A DNA stretch of 64,000 nt from Acheta domesticus (taxonomy: Eukaryota > Arthropoda > Insecta > Orthoptera > Gryllidae). This document shows, one piece after another, positions 62,861-64,000 of the stretch. A program made the position numbers and the translations under genes. The stretch covers positions 71,008,984 through 71,072,983 of the forward strand of contig JAHLJT010003656.1 of assembly GCA_031308135.1 (NCBI GenBank). The letters are read 5' to 3'. The notes under the pieces were generated by a model. It was not told the DNA's origin and did not search any database. It saw nothing but the letters and a program-made list of their open reading frames with translations. The number at the start of each line of letters is the position of its first letter. The stretch's first letter is position 1.

Positions 62861-63035
62861 ATCGTCTCCGATATTATTTCAGTAGTATACCTTCTCTTTG
62901 CGGCTCTACCACGCAACCAATCTTTATAAATGAGGTCTCTAAAGAAAGAAAATTTCAAGGAGACGTGACGAATTGCATTTTGACTTAAACATATGAAGGA
63001 TTTGTTTAGAAAAGGCATCTAAATATTAATGTCAA
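62861..63035 (+). mobile_element. second Helitron 5' end
   Basis: Starts TCGTCTCCGATATTATTTC after an A, and matches the first ~180 bp of the Helitron at 31875. Similarity then stops, so it is truncated or a different family member with the same 5' end. Confidence 0.6.
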
Positions 63036-63229
63036 ATACACTTTCTAGTCTTCTCCGTGTTTTCTGGATCCAGTGTGACGTAATTGTCCCTTCATAGTAT
63101 TGCACTAATAGAACAAATTGTTTCGAATCCTGGGCTTTTCTCCAGAACGGAAGACATCTTTTTCTTCACTCGATCCCCCTATTGACCCTCGAATGATAAA
63201 TGATAAATGATACAATAAATGATAAATTT

Positions 63230-63650
63230 TTAAAGAAGCGTCTCCTGATTGGGTAATTTCAAAGCTACCAGAAAGTTCCAGGGAAAATGTTTACAAAAAT
63301 TTAATTGTAGTGCTTACTGAAAAAGGGGGCAATATAGTTGTTCAGCTTTTGAATATCAAACAATTGCTTAAATGTGCCTATAGATGCTGCAGCTTCAGAA
63401 GCAAATTGATGTATAACTTGTATTTCAAAATCAAAATTTTGAGTATTGTAGTAGCGTCAATTCAGGTGCCCCATCTCATTAATCCTTTTTTTGTATTGGA
63501 AATCAATGCGTCAACTTTATCAAACTGAGATCTGATCAGTTCTGCAAACGCAACACATGCACAAGGTAGGTTAGAAGTAGTAATTTTGGAAAAATACCTG
63601 CAGGGCTTCTGCTGCCTTGCACATGTACGGCGCTGCACTAGTACCGGAAG
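63230..63650 (-). mobile_element. hAT transposase remnant
   Basis: The minus-strand frame contains CACVAFAELIRSQFDKVDAL followed by ISNTKKG and MRWGT, then a stop and more of the same frame (IDATTIL). The order HALHR-like / IRSQF / VDxLISNxKK / RWGTW resembles the central domain of one hAT transposase group. The segment between the KK and RWGT motifs is shortened, and the Trp after RWGT is a stop. This is recalled from family pattern, not a search. Confidence 0.4.
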
Positions 63651-63826
63651 GAAGACATTATGTTTAACTTCATTAGGCCACAAAAATTCCGTTGTATCGT
63701 TAAAACGTTTTGTAATAGTTTGATGGTTGCATGTGGGTAACACTTCTCAAGTTAACAAAATAAGACTTACACTTTTAAACGTTCATTAGACCTATCACAA
63801 CCTTGCCAATATGATTTCCTTGTACA

Positions 63827-64000
63827 TGCCGCATTTGTCAGGAACACGTTGAAACCATTGATCATATTGTCTCAGCTTGTCCAATCCTAGCAAAGACCGA
63901 ATACTTGAAAAGACACGATAGGGTGTGTAGCTACCTCTATTGGCAGATTTGTACCGCTCTCGAAGTTCCGAATACATGCCCCAAGTGGTACGAACACTCA
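63827..64000 (+). mobile_element. second R4-clade LINE fragment, cut by window end
   Basis: 58 open codons with no lesion. They read CRICQEHVETIDHIVSACP (an intact C-x2-C-x7-H-x4-C knuckle), AKTEYLKRHDRVCSYLYWQI and CPKWYEHS. This is the start of the R4-type C-terminal region. It aligns with 51789-51963 of the older copy, which has lost the first Cys and lies in broken frames. The element continues beyond the window. Confidence 0.75.

Noticed and set aside
1..64000. CRISPR array or prokaryotic operon structure
   Set aside because: The only regular short repeat is a spacer-less minisatellite, and all gene evidence is eukaryotic with spliced exons.

Overview
The window is eukaryotic, almost certainly from an insect. 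It is AT-rich, with short exons separated by kilobase introns with GT/AG borders. The mobile elements are typical of arthropods: mariner, hAT, a Spy-like element, Helitron, R1- and R4-clade LINEs, tRNA-derived SINEs and a solo LTR. A run of exactly 1000 Ns is an assembly gap. There are no bacterial-style genes, and nearly all ORFs over 60 codons are chance or repeat-derived. I cannot name the species.

Layout. Positions 1-17760 (copy A) and 21156-42803 (copy B) are two direct copies of one ~17 kb segment, differing by roughly 2-4% by eye. They are separated by the gap (17761-18760) and 2.4 kb of other sequence. Each copy carries one complete three-exon minus-strand gene for an 80-residue secreted Kazal-type protease inhibitor (A 3878-7206, B 24690-27838). 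A third, diverged relative lies at 53126-60198, also minus strand. Its exons 1 and 2 are clear, and a doubtful last exon sits at 48838-48986. The locus is therefore a small Kazal-inhibitor cluster grown by tandem duplication.

The two copies expose insertions as filled and empty sites. Private to A are a tRNA-SINE (414-768), a solo LTR (9826-10419) and a 5'-truncated LINE (16499-17222). Private to B are a PIF/Harbinger-like MITE (30732-31736), a non-autonomous Helitron (31875-34052) and a Spy-like element that sits exactly between AAA and TTT without target duplication (34308-36869). A hAT-like element (8528-11053 / 29167-34283) is older than the duplication, and three of the private insertions landed inside it.

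Right part. A ~7 kb element with 25-bp terminal inverted repeats and an 8-11 bp target duplication occupies 43113-50073. It contains a GC-rich block with a heat-shock-element palindrome and a TATA box. Then follow an R4-clade LINE fragment (50600-52390), the third Kazal gene with a mariner, an R1-clade LINE fragment, a ~100-copy 16-bp minisatellite and several copies of a dispersed repeat in its 6.9 kb intron, a 497-bp hAT MITE (61927-62423), a second Helitron 5' end, a hAT transposase remnant and a second, better preserved R4 fragment cut by the window end.
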